This document shows, piece by piece, positions 30,937-39,395 of a stretch of 64,000 nt of DNA. A program made the position numbers and the translations under genes. Below the pieces are notes generated by a model. It did not search any database and had not been told where the DNA came from. It saw only the letters and a list, made by a program, of their open reading frames with translations. Each line of letters opens with the position of its first letter. Positions within the stretch are counted from its first letter, which is position 1. This DNA comes from Nocardiopsis metallicus (GTDB taxonomy: Bacteria > Actinomycetota > Actinomycetes > Streptosporangiales > Streptosporangiaceae), in assembly GCF_014201115.1 (NCBI RefSeq), contig NZ_JACHDO010000001.1, positions 5,084,001 through 5,148,000 of the forward strand. Reading direction: 5' to 3'.

Positions 30937-32051
30937 CCCCGGGATCGTTGCCGCACACCACCACCGCTGCTCTCACCGAACCGCTCACGATCGGTTCGTT
31001 GTGCACCGGCTACGCCGAGCTCGACATGGGCGTTGCCGCGGCACTGGGCGGCAATGCCCGCCTGGCCTGGGTCGCCGACAACGACCCCCACGTCACCCGA
31101 CTGCTCACGCACCGGTTCCCCGGCGTACGCAACCTCGGCGACCTCTCGTCGGTGCGCTGGAGCGATGTGGAGCGCCCCAACGTGCTCAACGCAGGATTCC
31201 CCTGCCAGGACATCAGCGCCGCAGGACGCGGAGCCGGCATCGAGAAAGGGACCCGTTCCAGTGTCTGGACGTTCGTCATGGACGCCGTTCGCCATCTACG
31301 ACCGAACCTCCTCGTGCTGGAGAACGTGGCCGCGCTCCGCTGGAAAGGCCGAGGGCTCGACCGGGTTCTCGCGGACCTGGCCCGCACGGGGTACGACGCG
31401 CGATGGTGTTGCGTACGCGCCAGCGACCTCGGTGCGTGCCACCGGCGTGAGCGGCTGTTCCTTGCTGCCCACCCCGTGCGCCAGCGACGGGCACCGGGGG
31501 CCCGCCGACCCGCACACCCGCAAGCGGCGGGGGCGGCAGGTGCGGGTGGGCGATGTGCTCTGCCACCCGCCGCACACCCCCGCGTGCGTACGCACCCGCA
31601 CTGCGCACACCAGACTCACCGACAGGCTCCTGCCCACCCCGCTGGCCAGCGACGCCACCAAGGGCAGCCCCCGGCAACGGAGTTCGTCAGGGCACCCCAC
31701 ACTGCCCTCCGCAGCTCTCGCCACTCACCGCACCGATCCCCAGGGCTGACTCCGCCTTTCGCGTACGCATGGGGCGAGTACGCACCGGCGATCCACCGGT
31801 GGGAGGAAGTGCTCGGCAGGACGGCACCGCCGCCCACCGAACGCGGCACCCGCGGGCAACCTCGGCTCAGTGCCGCCCTGGTCGAGTGGATGATGGGCCT
31901 CCCCGCCGGGTGGGTCACCGACCCCGACCTCGGATTGCCGCGCACCGCCCAGCTCCACATCCTCGGTAACGGCGTGGTGCCGCAGCAGGCGGCCGTTGCC
32001 ATGCGGCACCTCATTGCCGAGACCAATGCCGATTTCGGAGGAAGTGGATGA
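30933..32051 (+). CDS. C5-cytosine DNA methyltransferase with two compensating frame breaks
   Basis: Starts at the GTG at 30933, overlapping the PP-loop gene. Motif I is TIGSLCTGYAELDMGVAAAL; motif IV with catalytic Cys is NAGFPCQDISAAGRGAG; motif VI LLVLENVAALRWKGRGLDRV; motif VIII HRRERLF; motif X LHILGNGVVPQQAAVAMRHL. From about 31460 to 31745 the natural protein seems to run in the next frame (LLPTPCASDGHRGPADPHTR and LLPTPLASDATKGSPRQRSS, with almost all third positions G or C), while the continuous frame gives only His/Pro/Arg/Ala low-complexity text. One base extra near 31460 and one missing near 31745 would explain it. As written, a 372-residue frame stays open but the target-recognition region would be scrambled. 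Confidence 0.75.
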   Translation: MTPGSLPHTTTAALTEPLTIGSLCTGYAELDMGVAAALGGNARLAWVADNDPHVTRLLTHRFPGVRNLGDLSSVRWSDVERPNVLNAGFPCQDISAAGRGAGIEKGTRSSVWTFVMDAVRHLRPNLLVLENVAALRWKGRGLDRVLADLARTGYDARWCCVRASDLGACHRRERLFLAAHPVRQRRAPGARRPAHPQAAGAAGAGGRCALPPAAHPRVRTHPHCAHQTHRQAPAHPAGQRRHQGQPPATEFVRAPHTALRSSRHSPHRSPGLTPPFAYAWGEYAPAIHRWEEVLGRTAPPPTERGTRGQPRLSAALVEWMMGLPAGWVTDPDLGLPRTAQLHILGNGVVPQQAAVAMRHLIAETNADFGGSG

Positions 32052-32171
32052 AATCGCTTCTGGTGCGGCAACGGACAGATGCTTCTCCTCATCAATCGGC
32101 ATGCCGGAAATATTCCCCCTTTGCCGCGGCAACGAAGAAGGTTGCCGGTGGTACCGATGGGAGGTGGGGCT

Positions 32172-32480
32172 GTGTCGGCTGATTCGAGCGGATTCGATGA
32201 TCAGACCGAAACGCCGACTGGCAAGGAAAGCGGAGTCGCGAATGGTGTGGGCGAAGGCAACGTGAAATATCCTGAAGCGGACCAACCCTTCAGCGCCTCA
32301 CGGGGTCCCGGCTTGTCCGTGACCTTTGAGTTCTCACCCCTCGAAGACAGCGGGCTGCTGAGGGAGCAGGCATTGTCCATCAAGGAAGTCTTGGAATGGG
32401 TACTGCACAACAGGGGGCGGTCCCCCCGATCCCCCCGGAAGTCTTCACCAGCACCACCAGACGATTCCGCGCGGGGCTGA
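32172..32480 (+). CDS. Small acidic protein upstream of the recombinase
   Basis: A 102-residue protein from the GTG at 32172, with GGAGG seven bases upstream. It is acidic at first (SADSSGFDDQTETPTGKESG), has a beta-like stretch GPGLSVTFEFSPLEDSGLLR and a basic Ser/Pro/Arg tail. It ends 17 bases before the recombinase start and is probably co-transcribed with it. Small genes in this position are sometimes recombination directionality factors or regulators, but nothing in the sequence proves that. Confidence 0.5.
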   Translation: MSADSSGFDDQTETPTGKESGVANGVGEGNVKYPEADQPFSASRGPGLSVTFEFSPLEDSGLLREQALSIKEVLEWVLHNRGRSPRSPRKSSPAPPDDSARG

Positions 32481-32497
32481 AGGGAGGTGCGCTCAGG

Positions 32498-34342
32498 GTG
32501 GCTTTCGCCGGTCGCACCTCCACCGATGACAAGCAGGACGCCACCCTGTCGATCCCTCGCCAGCTGGCCAACTCCCGCGCCAGCCTGCCCCCGCGCGGCA
32601 TGATCGTCGCCCACTTCTACGACGTCGAGTCGGGCCGCATGGACCTGAAGGACCGGGGCCGTGGCAAGGCACACGAGGCCATGTCCATCCCGGTCCCCCG
32701 AGACGGGGGAATTCAAGACCTGCTCGAAGAAGCGGCCCGAGAAGATCGACGATTCGATGCGGTGATCTGTGAATCCATAGAGCGCCTTGCCCGGCGCTCC
32801 TACATCAGCAGCCAGATCGAACACCGCTTGGAACAACTCGGCGTCCTCCTGCTCGCTTCAGATGAGCCCATCATGGAGAACGGGAAGAAGGCCACCCAGA
32901 TCCTGACGCGCAGAGTCAAGCAGGGGGTGGCCGAGTGGTATGTCCTCGAACTCCTGGAGAAGTCCTGGGGCGGGTTCGAAACCCACACAGAACAGGGCTT
33001 CAATGTCGGCTCGCCCCCGTATGGCTACATGCCTCTAAAAGTTCCTCATCCGGTTCCCGCCAAACGCGCCGAAGGGGCCACCAAGCACCGGCTCACCCCC
33101 GACCCGCTCCGAGGACCGACCGTCACCTGGATCTTCGAGCTCCGGGTGCACAGGAGGCTGGGGTATGAGGCCATCGCCGATGTGCTCAACCTCCAACCGG
33201 ATCGCTTTCCTCCCCCGAGGCCTGTGGATCCCCGTCGTGCGGTGGGGAAGTGGACGGGCGGCTCGGTCCGCGGTGTGCTCACCAATCCGAAGTACTGCGG
33301 CTTCATGGTCTGGAACCGCCGGGGGACCAAGGCCGGTGGCCGTCTCAAGCCGCCGGAGGAGTGGGTGTGGTCCAGCCAGCCGACCCATGAGCCCCTGGTG
33401 TCCGTCGACACCTTTATTGCGGCGCAGAAGATCGCGGGCCATCGTGTCCGGTCCCGGCAGAGGAGCGGCATCAACCAAGCTCACCCCCAAGCGGCGCGCT
33501 CCTACCGACTTCGCTCCTATGTTCGATGTGCTCTATGCGGGCGTCGCATGTTCGGCAAGACTCGGAGGGAAGTCGGATACTTCGCTTGTCAACCCCCGAA
33601 GGGAAAGTGTGAAGCATCCCACCCCAAGAGTGTGTGGGTGCGCGAGGCCTACCTCATGGAAGCGGTTCTGGGCTTCTTCACAGACCGCGTGTTCAGTCCC
33701 GCACGCAGCCGAGCCCTGTTCGCGGCGATACCGGACGCGGATACCGCCGCCCTCCGCGAGCACGAACAGGCCGTCTCGTCTCTGGAGCGTCGGCAAGAGG
33801 AACTGAACGAGCGCCGGGACAGGCTTCTCGGGCAGTTGGAGTTCGTGGACGACCCGGCATCACGGTTGGCAGGGGACATCAGAGAACGGGCAGAGCGTCT
33901 CTACACTGAGAAGGAGGAGATCGACCGACAACTCAGGGAACTCCGCGAGCGACCCCCGGTCCGAGTGGCCCCCGAGATGTTGGACGCGATCCCCGTCCAA
34001 GCAGTGGAGTTGGACAAGGTGCCGGAAGAGGTACTGAGACGGCTGTTCGAAGCCTTCCGCCTGGAACTGACCTATGACAAGTGGGCCAACCACGTGCACA
34101 TCAGGGTCACCCTCGCGGCGGAGAGCCTGGACGAGTCGGTCCGAGCGGCCCAACGGGTCGCCGACCCCGGAGAAGGATCAGAAATGAAGAGATGGGAACC
34201 CTCGAAGAGTGTTCCCATCTGCGAAGTGCCCCCTGGAGGGTGGGCGGGAGGTCACCGGTGGCGGAGACGACGGCGTACCGACCGGCGTCCACCAGGCGGG
34301 CGACACGCTCGGGACCGGAGCCGCCGCCCAAGCGCATCCTGA
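32498..34342 (+). CDS. Large serine recombinase (integrase) of the ICE
   Basis: Start at the GTG at 32498, GGGAGG about ten bases upstream; 614 residues as read. The catalytic domain opens AFAGRTSTDDKQDATLSIPR with the nucleophilic Ser at residue 8, then FDAVICESIERLARRSYISS. The recombinase domain has GFNVGSPPYGYMPLKVPHPV and VRGVLTNPKYCGFMVWNRRG. A zinc ribbon follows (YVRCALCGRRMFGKTRREVG, then ACQPPKGKCEASH) and a coiled coil (SSLERRQEELNERRDRLLGQ). About the last 35 codons (after roughly 34235) are host sequence lying antisense to the broken GH95 gene, so the C-terminus in the circular element will differ. It integrates and, with a helper, excises the element. Confidence 0.9.
   Translation: MAFAGRTSTDDKQDATLSIPRQLANSRASLPPRGMIVAHFYDVESGRMDLKDRGRGKAHEAMSIPVPRDGGIQDLLEEAAREDRRFDAVICESIERLARRSYISSQIEHRLEQLGVLLLASDEPIMENGKKATQILTRRVKQGVAEWYVLELLEKSWGGFETHTEQGFNVGSPPYGYMPLKVPHPVPAKRAEGATKHRLTPDPLRGPTVTWIFELRVHRRLGYEAIADVLNLQPDRFPPPRPVDPRRAVGKWTGGSVRGVLTNPKYCGFMVWNRRGTKAGGRLKPPEEWVWSSQPTHEPLVSVDTFIAAQKIAGHRVRSRQRSGINQAHPQAARSYRLRSYVRCALCGRRMFGKTRREVGYFACQPPKGKCEASHPKSVWVREAYLMEAVLGFFTDRVFSPARSRALFAAIPDADTAALREHEQAVSSLERRQEELNERRDRLLGQLEFVDDPASRLAGDIRERAERLYTEKEEIDRQLRELRERPPVRVAPEMLDAIPVQAVELDKVPEEVLRRLFEAFRLELTYDKWANHVHIRVTLAAESLDESVRAAQRVADPGEGSEMKRWEPSKSVPICEVPPGGWAGGHRWRRRRRTDRRPPGGRHARDRSRRPSAS
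34190..34220. other. 10-bp inverted repeat beside the attachment site
   Basis: AGATGGGAAC (34190-34199) and GTTCCCATCT (34211-34220) form a perfect inverted repeat with an 11-base spacer, inside the 3' part of the recombinase frame and about ten bases from the ICE/chromosome junction. It may be an arm of the att site recognised by the recombinase or a weak transcription stop. Confidence 0.5.
34225..34245. other. Right attachment site (attR) of the ICE, approximate
   Basis: The minus-strand GH95-type gene keeps normal sequence up to LPPTLQG and then turns into unrelated residues exactly where the recombinase end lies. The conserved family text after LQG (normally I/T-W-N) is missing. The junction is thus within CCCTGGAGGG at about 34230-34240. 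The core dinucleotide cannot be fixed without the left end or an empty site. Confidence 0.7.
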
Positions 34343-35196
34343 ACCGGTCCATGAGTCCGGTGTGCACGGGCCGGTGCCGTTCCCACAGCGCACCCGTGCC
34401 CGCTTCGGGGAGGGGCCCGGGCGCGGGCGGCCGTTCGGCACCCGGCTCCGCCACCCGTGTCCGGAACAGCAGGGCGAGCCGCCGGACCCCGCGAAGGCGG
34501 AGCCGGTCCCCGTCGACGCGGACCGTCCCGCCTTCCGGGGTGACCCCGCAGGCCACCGAGTATCCGGCCGTCGCGCCCTCCGGACGGCCCGGAAAGGCCA
34601 CGGTGAGCGACAATCGGCCGGGCCCGGTACCCGTCCGGACCAGCAGCGGCACGGGCGGGCTCCCGGGAAGCACCCCCAGGGAGAGCGTCCCCTCCAGCCC
34701 TGACGACCGGATGAGTTCGCAGACCACGGCGTCGTCGGCGCGGGAGACGAACACCCGATGGGAGGTGCCGTCCGGCAGCTCCTCGGTAACCACCCCCGTG
34801 TTCAGGTCACAGGACCTCGTGACCGGACCTGCCACCGGGCGGGAAGGGGTGAAGGCGACCCGTGCGGCCCCGACCAGGGGGTCGATCCAGTGGGTGCCCT
34901 CATACCCCTCTCCCTCCGCCAGCGCGGTGATCCGCTCGGCCGCGTCCCGGGCCCGCCCTCCGCTCAGGAGCGCCCGCAGTTCGGGCAGGATCGGGGCCGT
35001 GCGCGGTGCGGGCAGCGGATCCCGGGCCGGCAGGAAGAGGCGTTCGTGGGAGAGGGTGAGCCGGATCTGCTCCGGATCCGAGTGCACGAGCACCCCTTGG
35101 CGCCCGTTTCCGCTGATCAGCGCGTCCTCCCAGTCCTGGACGGGATGACGGGTGCGGACGGTTCGGTTCGGGGGGCTGTCGCCTGCTGGTTTCAAG
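34238..35196 (-). pseudogene. GH95-type glycoside hydrolase (alpha-L-fucosidase-like), cut by ICE insertion
   Basis: Start probably the TTG at 35196 (MKPAGDSPPNRTVRTRHPVQ) with AGGA upstream. The GH95 N-terminal beta domain reads WEDALISGNGRQGVLVHSDP, EQIRLTLSHERLFLPA and LPELRALLSGGRARDAAERI. The visible part ends RYAVVSATGDLPPTLQG, which corresponds to the motif just before the (alpha/alpha)6 catalytic region of family 95. The catalytic part is missing here and should lie beyond the left end of the element. It is divergent to the GH42 gene, 47 bases apart, so both probably share a control region. Family 95 enzymes remove alpha-1,2-L-fucose or related sugars. Confidence 0.75.
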
Positions 35197-35243
35197 GGGC
35201 ATCCTTGGCGAGTCGTGTCGGTGGATTCGAGGGAGCGTGTGCC

Positions 35244-37313
35244 ATGTCCGTCCTGTGGTTCGGCGGAGACCACAACCCCGAGCAGTGGCCCGAGGACGTG
35301 CGCGTCCAGGACACCGAGCTGATGCGCCGGGCCGGGGTGAACCTGGTGACGGTCGGGGTCTTCTCCTGGGCGCTGCTGGAGCCCCGCGAGGGGGAGTTCG
35401 ACTTCGGTTGGCTGGACCGCGAACTGGACCGGCTCGACGAGGCCGGAGTGGGTGTCTGCCTGGCCACTCCGACAGCGTCCCCGCCGCCGTGGTTCGGGGC
35501 GGCCCACCCCGACGCCGTGCCGGTCACCGACCAAGGCGTACGCCTCACCCACGGCAGCCGGGACACCTACGACGTGACCGCGCCCGCCTACCGGGCGGCC
35601 TGTGAGCGGATCGTCCGCGCCCTCGCCGAGAGGTACTCCGCGCATCCGGCGCTGCGGCTGTGGCACGTGCACAACGAGTACGGCACCTGGTCGCACTCCG
35701 CCCACGCCGACCGTGCGTTCCGGCAGTGGCTCCGCAGGCGGCACGGGGACCTGGCGGCCCTGAACGAGGCCTGGACGACCGCGTTCTGGAGCCAGCACTA
35801 CTCCGACTGGGAACACGTCCAGACCCCGCGCGCGACCCAGTACCTGGCCAACCCGGCCCACGTCCTGGACTTCCGGCGGTTCCTGTCCGACGCGATGCTC
35901 GACCACTACCTGGCGCAGCGCTCGGTGCTCAAGGCGGCGAGCCCGGCCGTGCCGGTCACCACCAACTGGGCCTTCGGCGACTGGGTCCCCGTCGACCCGT
36001 GGAAGTGGGCCGAACACGTGGATCTGGTGGCCGTGGACGACTACCCGTCCGCACCGGGTGCCGGGGCAGCGGCCCAGACCGCCTTCGCCGCCGACCTCGC
36101 CCGTTCCTACGCCGCGCGCGTGCCCGGCGGCGGCCGCCCCTGGCTGCTGGCGGAGCAGGCCGCGGGGGTCGTGTACACACCCGGGCGGACCGTCGCCAAG
36201 GCACCCGGGGAAATCATGCGGCACAGCCTGTCCCACGTGGCGCGGGGCTCCCGGGGCGCCATGTTCTTCCAGTGGCGGGCCTCCCGGGGCGGGTCCGAGC
36301 AGTGGTACTCGGGGATGGTGCCGCACGCCGGGCCCGACTCGCGGGTCTTCCGAGAGGTGTGCGAACTCGGCGCCGCGCTGCCTCGGATCCGCGGGGTCGC
36401 CGACGCCCCGGTCCGGGCCGACGCGGCGATCACCTGGGACCCGGAGTCCTGGTGGGCGATGGGGGCCGCCTCCCTGCCCGACTCGGGCCTCGACTACCTG
36501 GAAGCGGTACGGCAGGTCCACCGGGTGCTGTGGCGGGCGGGCCGCACCGCGGACTTCGTCCGCCCCGACCGGCCGCTGCCCCGGGTGCCGCTGCTGGTCG
36601 TGCCCTCGCTCTACCTGATGTCCGACCAGGCGAGCGAGCACCTGACGGAATACGTGGAGGGTGGCGGCACCCTCGTGGTGACCCCGTTCAGCGGCATCGC
36701 CGACCCCCGGGGCACCGTGCGGACCGGCGGCTACCCGGGTGCGCTGCGCGAGCTGCTCGGCGTCCGGGTGGAGGAGCTGCGCCCCGCCCCGGACACGGAG
36801 CAGTTCGACACCGGCCTCGGCCCGGTCCGCGGCTGGACCGAGGCGGTCCGGCTGACCGGGGCGGTCCGGCTGACCGGGGCGGAGGCGGTGGCCGTCCACC
36901 GGTCCGGTCCCTTCTCGGGGGAACCCGTCCTGACCCGCAACCGCCGGGGCTCGGGGACCGCCTGGTACCTGTCCGTCCGGTTGGACGACGCGGCGCTGGG
37001 CGCCCTGCTCGCCGGGGTCGGGCCGCAGGGCTCCGGGCCGCAGGCCACCGCCGGTGACCTGCGGCCCGCGCCCGGTCCCGCGGGGGGACCGGACGCGGGG
37101 GAGCCAGGCGCGGGGGTCGAGGTGGTGCGGCGCACCGAAGGCAACCTCGTCTGGGTCTTCGTGCTCAACCACACCGAAACCCCCTACCGGGCCGACCCCG
37201 CCTCGCTGGGGCTCGCCCCCGGCGCCGTGGACCTGTTGACGGACACGGCGGCCGAGGGCATGACCGTTCGCGGCGGCGGGGTCGCGGTCCTGCACGGTCG
37301 GCTCAGCCCGTGA
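35244..37313 (+). CDS. GH42 beta-galactosidase
   Basis: A 689-residue protein from the ATG at 35244. The family 42 start is VLWFGGDHNPEQWPEDVRVQ. The acid/base Glu is E145 in WHVHNEYG; the nucleophile is E304 in RPWLLAEQAAG. The conserved FFQWRASRGGSEQW segment follows, then the trimerisation-like domain (RVPLLVVPSLYLMSDQASEH) and a C-terminal beta domain. No signal peptide, so it acts on oligosaccharides brought into the cell. It hydrolyses terminal beta-galactosides. A six-residue exact duplication (AVRLTG twice) sits near residue 535. Its 3' end overlaps that of the convergent GH31 gene by 11 bases. Confidence 0.88.
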   Translation: MSVLWFGGDHNPEQWPEDVRVQDTELMRRAGVNLVTVGVFSWALLEPREGEFDFGWLDRELDRLDEAGVGVCLATPTASPPPWFGAAHPDAVPVTDQGVRLTHGSRDTYDVTAPAYRAACERIVRALAERYSAHPALRLWHVHNEYGTWSHSAHADRAFRQWLRRRHGDLAALNEAWTTAFWSQHYSDWEHVQTPRATQYLANPAHVLDFRRFLSDAMLDHYLAQRSVLKAASPAVPVTTNWAFGDWVPVDPWKWAEHVDLVAVDDYPSAPGAGAAAQTAFAADLARSYAARVPGGGRPWLLAEQAAGVVYTPGRTVAKAPGEIMRHSLSHVARGSRGAMFFQWRASRGGSEQWYSGMVPHAGPDSRVFREVCELGAALPRIRGVADAPVRADAAITWDPESWWAMGAASLPDSGLDYLEAVRQVHRVLWRAGRTADFVRPDRPLPRVPLLVVPSLYLMSDQASEHLTEYVEGGGTLVVTPFSGIADPRGTVRTGGYPGALRELLGVRVEELRPAPDTEQFDTGLGPVRGWTEAVRLTGAVRLTGAEAVAVHRSGPFSGEPVLTRNRRGSGTAWYLSVRLDDAALGALLAGVGPQGSGPQATAGDLRPAPGPAGGPDAGEPGAGVEVVRRTEGNLVWVFVLNHTETPYRADPASLGLAPGAVDLLTDTAAEGMTVRGGGVAVLHGRLSP

Positions 37314-39270
37314 TCGGGAGGTCGGCCCCCTCCCGCAGCAGCACGGGGACCCGGTCCAGCGGGGCGTCGATCGTGACCACCGTGCCGCCCGGGTGGACGC
37401 TCCCCGTCCACGGGTCGGTCCAGGACTCGCCCGCCGGAAGGTAGACGTCCCTGGTCCGCGCCCCGTATTCGGTCACCGGGGCGACCAGCACGTCCGGGCC
37501 GAACAGGAACTGGTCGCCCTCCTGCCAGGCCCTCGGGTCCTCGGGGAAGTCGACGAACACCGGGCGCATCGGCGGTAGCCCCCTTTCGTGGGCGAGGCGC
37601 ATCTGCTCCATCACGTAGGGGCGGAGCCTCTCGCGCAGGAAGAGCAGCCCGCTCACGAGTTCGTAGACCTCCTCCCCGTAGGACCACACCTCGTTGGGGC
37701 CGCCGGACATCTCCGGGTAGAGGTCGTGCGAGAACGGCTCCCGGTACCCGTGCAGACGGAACAGCGGGCAGAAGACCCCGTACTGGAACCAGCGGACCAG
37801 CAGTTCCCGGTACTCGGGCGACTCCTGGTCGCCGCCGTGGAAGCCGCCGATGTCCGTCGTCCACCAGGGGATGCCGGACATGGCGACGTTGAGTCCGGCT
37901 CGGACCTGGGTCCGCAGGGAGTCGAAGGTGGGGGCGATGTCGCCCGACCACAGGGCCGCGCCGTGGCGCTGGCTGCCCGCCCAGGCCGAGCGGCACAGGG
38001 TGATCACCTGTTCCTCGCCCACCGCCGTCATGCCCTCGTGGAAGGCGCGCGCGTGTTCGAGCGGGTAGATGTTGCCCACCTCGGTACCGGGGCCCGCGTG
38101 GTAGCGCAGGTTCTCCGGATGGCCGGGCTTCAGCTCGGGTTCGCAGGCGTCGAGCCACCAGACCCGGATCCCCAGGGAGTGGTAGTTGCGGCGGATCCGC
38201 TCCCACAGGTACTCCCGGGCGGCGGGGTTGGTGGGGTCGTAGAACGACACCTGCACCTGGGAGTCCACCCCCTTGTCGGCCCAGTCGGCGTGCACGGGCG
38301 GACCCTGTTCGGTGGCCACGAGATAGCCGCCGGCCAGCATTTCGGCGTGGTTCTCGCTCAGCGGGCTCACCGAGGGCCACACGGAGACCATCAGTTCCAC
38401 CCCCATCTCGCGGAGCTCGTCCACCATGGCCTCGGGGTCGGGCCACTCCTGCGGGTCGAACTTCCAGTCGCCCAGGTGGGTCCAGTGGAAGAAGTCGCTG
38501 ACGATCACCGACAGCGGAAGCCCGCGACGCCGGTACTCGCGGGCCACCGCCATGAGCTCGTCCTGGGTGCGGTAGCGAAGCTTGGACTGCCAGAAGCCGG
38601 AAGCGAACTCCGGCAGCATCGGCGGATGCCCGGTGGCCTCCGCGTAACGGGCCATGATGTCGGCGGGGCCCTCACCCGTGGTGACCCAGTAGTCGATCTG
38701 CCGGGAGCTGTCGCTCACCCAGCGTGTCCCGTTGTCGGCCAGTTCGACCCTGCCCGTGGCGGGGCTGTTCCAGAGCATGCCGTAGCCGCGCGAGGAGACC
38801 AGGAAGGGGATGGTGACCTCGGCGTTGCGCTGGACGAGGTCGATGACCGCGCCCTTCTGGTCGAAGAGTCCGTGGGTGTGCTGGCCCAGGCCGTGGATCC
38901 GCTCGCCCTCGTAGGCTCTGAAGCGCTGTTCGATCCGGTAGTAGCCGTTGCCGGTGGAGGTGTAGACGCGGGGACCGGGCCACCAGAAGTGGGCGCGCTC
39001 CTCGGCCAGCAGCTCCTCGCCTGCCCGGGTGAAGCGGAGCATGCCGTCCGCGCTCACCTCCAGGGTGAGGGAGCCGCTGACCAGGACGGCGGTGTCGCCG
39101 AGGCTGACCCGGGCCGACCCCGGGGGGCGTTCGCCCAGCGCCCCGGGCAGGTCCTCGCGGAGGTTGGACAGGGCGGCGCGAACACGGATGCCGTCGGTCC
39201 CCCAGGCCTGGGCGCGCAGTACCTGGTGGCTGCCGCGCCACTCGAATCCGTCCTCGATCTCGTTGAACAC
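37303..39270 (-). CDS. GH31 alpha-glycosidase, probably alpha-xylosidase
   Basis: A 655-residue cytoplasmic protein. N-terminal beta-sandwich with YYRIEQRFRAYEGERIHGLG and QHTHGLFDQKG; barrel with FASGFWQSKLRYRTQDELMA and VIVSDFFHWTHLGDWKFDPQ. The nucleophile is D374 in VWWLDACEPEL and the acid/base D444 in ALWSGDIAP. The F-H-W-T and W-x-F-D-P patterns are those of alpha-xylosidase-like family 31 members rather than maltases, but the exact specificity is inference. A palindromic LacI-type operator lies just upstream at 39301. With GH42 and the broken GH95 it could strip the side chains of xyloglucan oligosaccharides. Confidence 0.85.
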   Translation of the reverse strand: MFNEIEDGFEWRGSHQVLRAQAWGTDGIRVRAALSNLREDLPGALGERPPGSARVSLGDTAVLVSGSLTLEVSADGMLRFTRAGEELLAEERAHFWWPGPRVYTSTGNGYYRIEQRFRAYEGERIHGLGQHTHGLFDQKGAVIDLVQRNAEVTIPFLVSSRGYGMLWNSPATGRVELADNGTRWVSDSSRQIDYWVTTGEGPADIMARYAEATGHPPMLPEFASGFWQSKLRYRTQDELMAVAREYRRRGLPLSVIVSDFFHWTHLGDWKFDPQEWPDPEAMVDELREMGVELMVSVWPSVSPLSENHAEMLAGGYLVATEQGPPVHADWADKGVDSQVQVSFYDPTNPAAREYLWERIRRNYHSLGIRVWWLDACEPELKPGHPENLRYHAGPGTEVGNIYPLEHARAFHEGMTAVGEEQVITLCRSAWAGSQRHGAALWSGDIAPTFDSLRTQVRAGLNVAMSGIPWWTTDIGGFHGGDQESPEYRELLVRWFQYGVFCPLFRLHGYREPFSHDLYPEMSGGPNEVWSYGEEVYELVSGLLFLRERLRPYVMEQMRLAHERGLPPMRPVFVDFPEDPRAWQEGDQFLFGPDVLVAPVTEYGARTRDVYLPAGESWTDPWTGSVHPGGTVVTIDAPLDRVPVLLREGADLPITG

Positions 39271-39300
39271 GTGGATCCTTCCTGTACGGGGTTACAGAGG

Positions 39301-39318
39301 TGTCGAAGCGCTTCGACA
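39301..39318. promoter_or_regulatory. LacI-type operator upstream of the GH31 gene
   Basis: TGTCGAAGCGCTTCGACA is a perfect 18-bp palindrome centred on CG, 30 bases upstream of the GH31 start. Its 14-bp core TCGAAGCGCTTCGA matches the second site at 40399 except at two symmetric positions. It is the likely binding site of the adjacent LacI-family protein. Confidence 0.82.
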
Positions 39319-39395
39319 ATGAACCTGGTGCGGGCTGGGAAGGTGCGGATGACGGGGGTGGGTGGCAGGGGGGCGGGGCGGAGCCGCCGGGCCTC

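Noticed and set aside
32396..32497. Earlier ATG for the serine recombinase
   Set aside because: It would overlap the upstream small gene and adds non-conserved residues; the GTG at 32498 has a proper ribosome site and starts right at the catalytic domain.
34225..34245. tRNA gene as ICE attachment site
   Set aside because: No cloverleaf-forming sequence or T-loop motif is seen at the junction; the target is a protein gene.
35200..37295. Continuation of the GH95 minus-strand frame across the whole GH42 gene
   Set aside because: Only the part up to 35196 has family-like sequence; the rest is antisense to GH42 with shadow composition.
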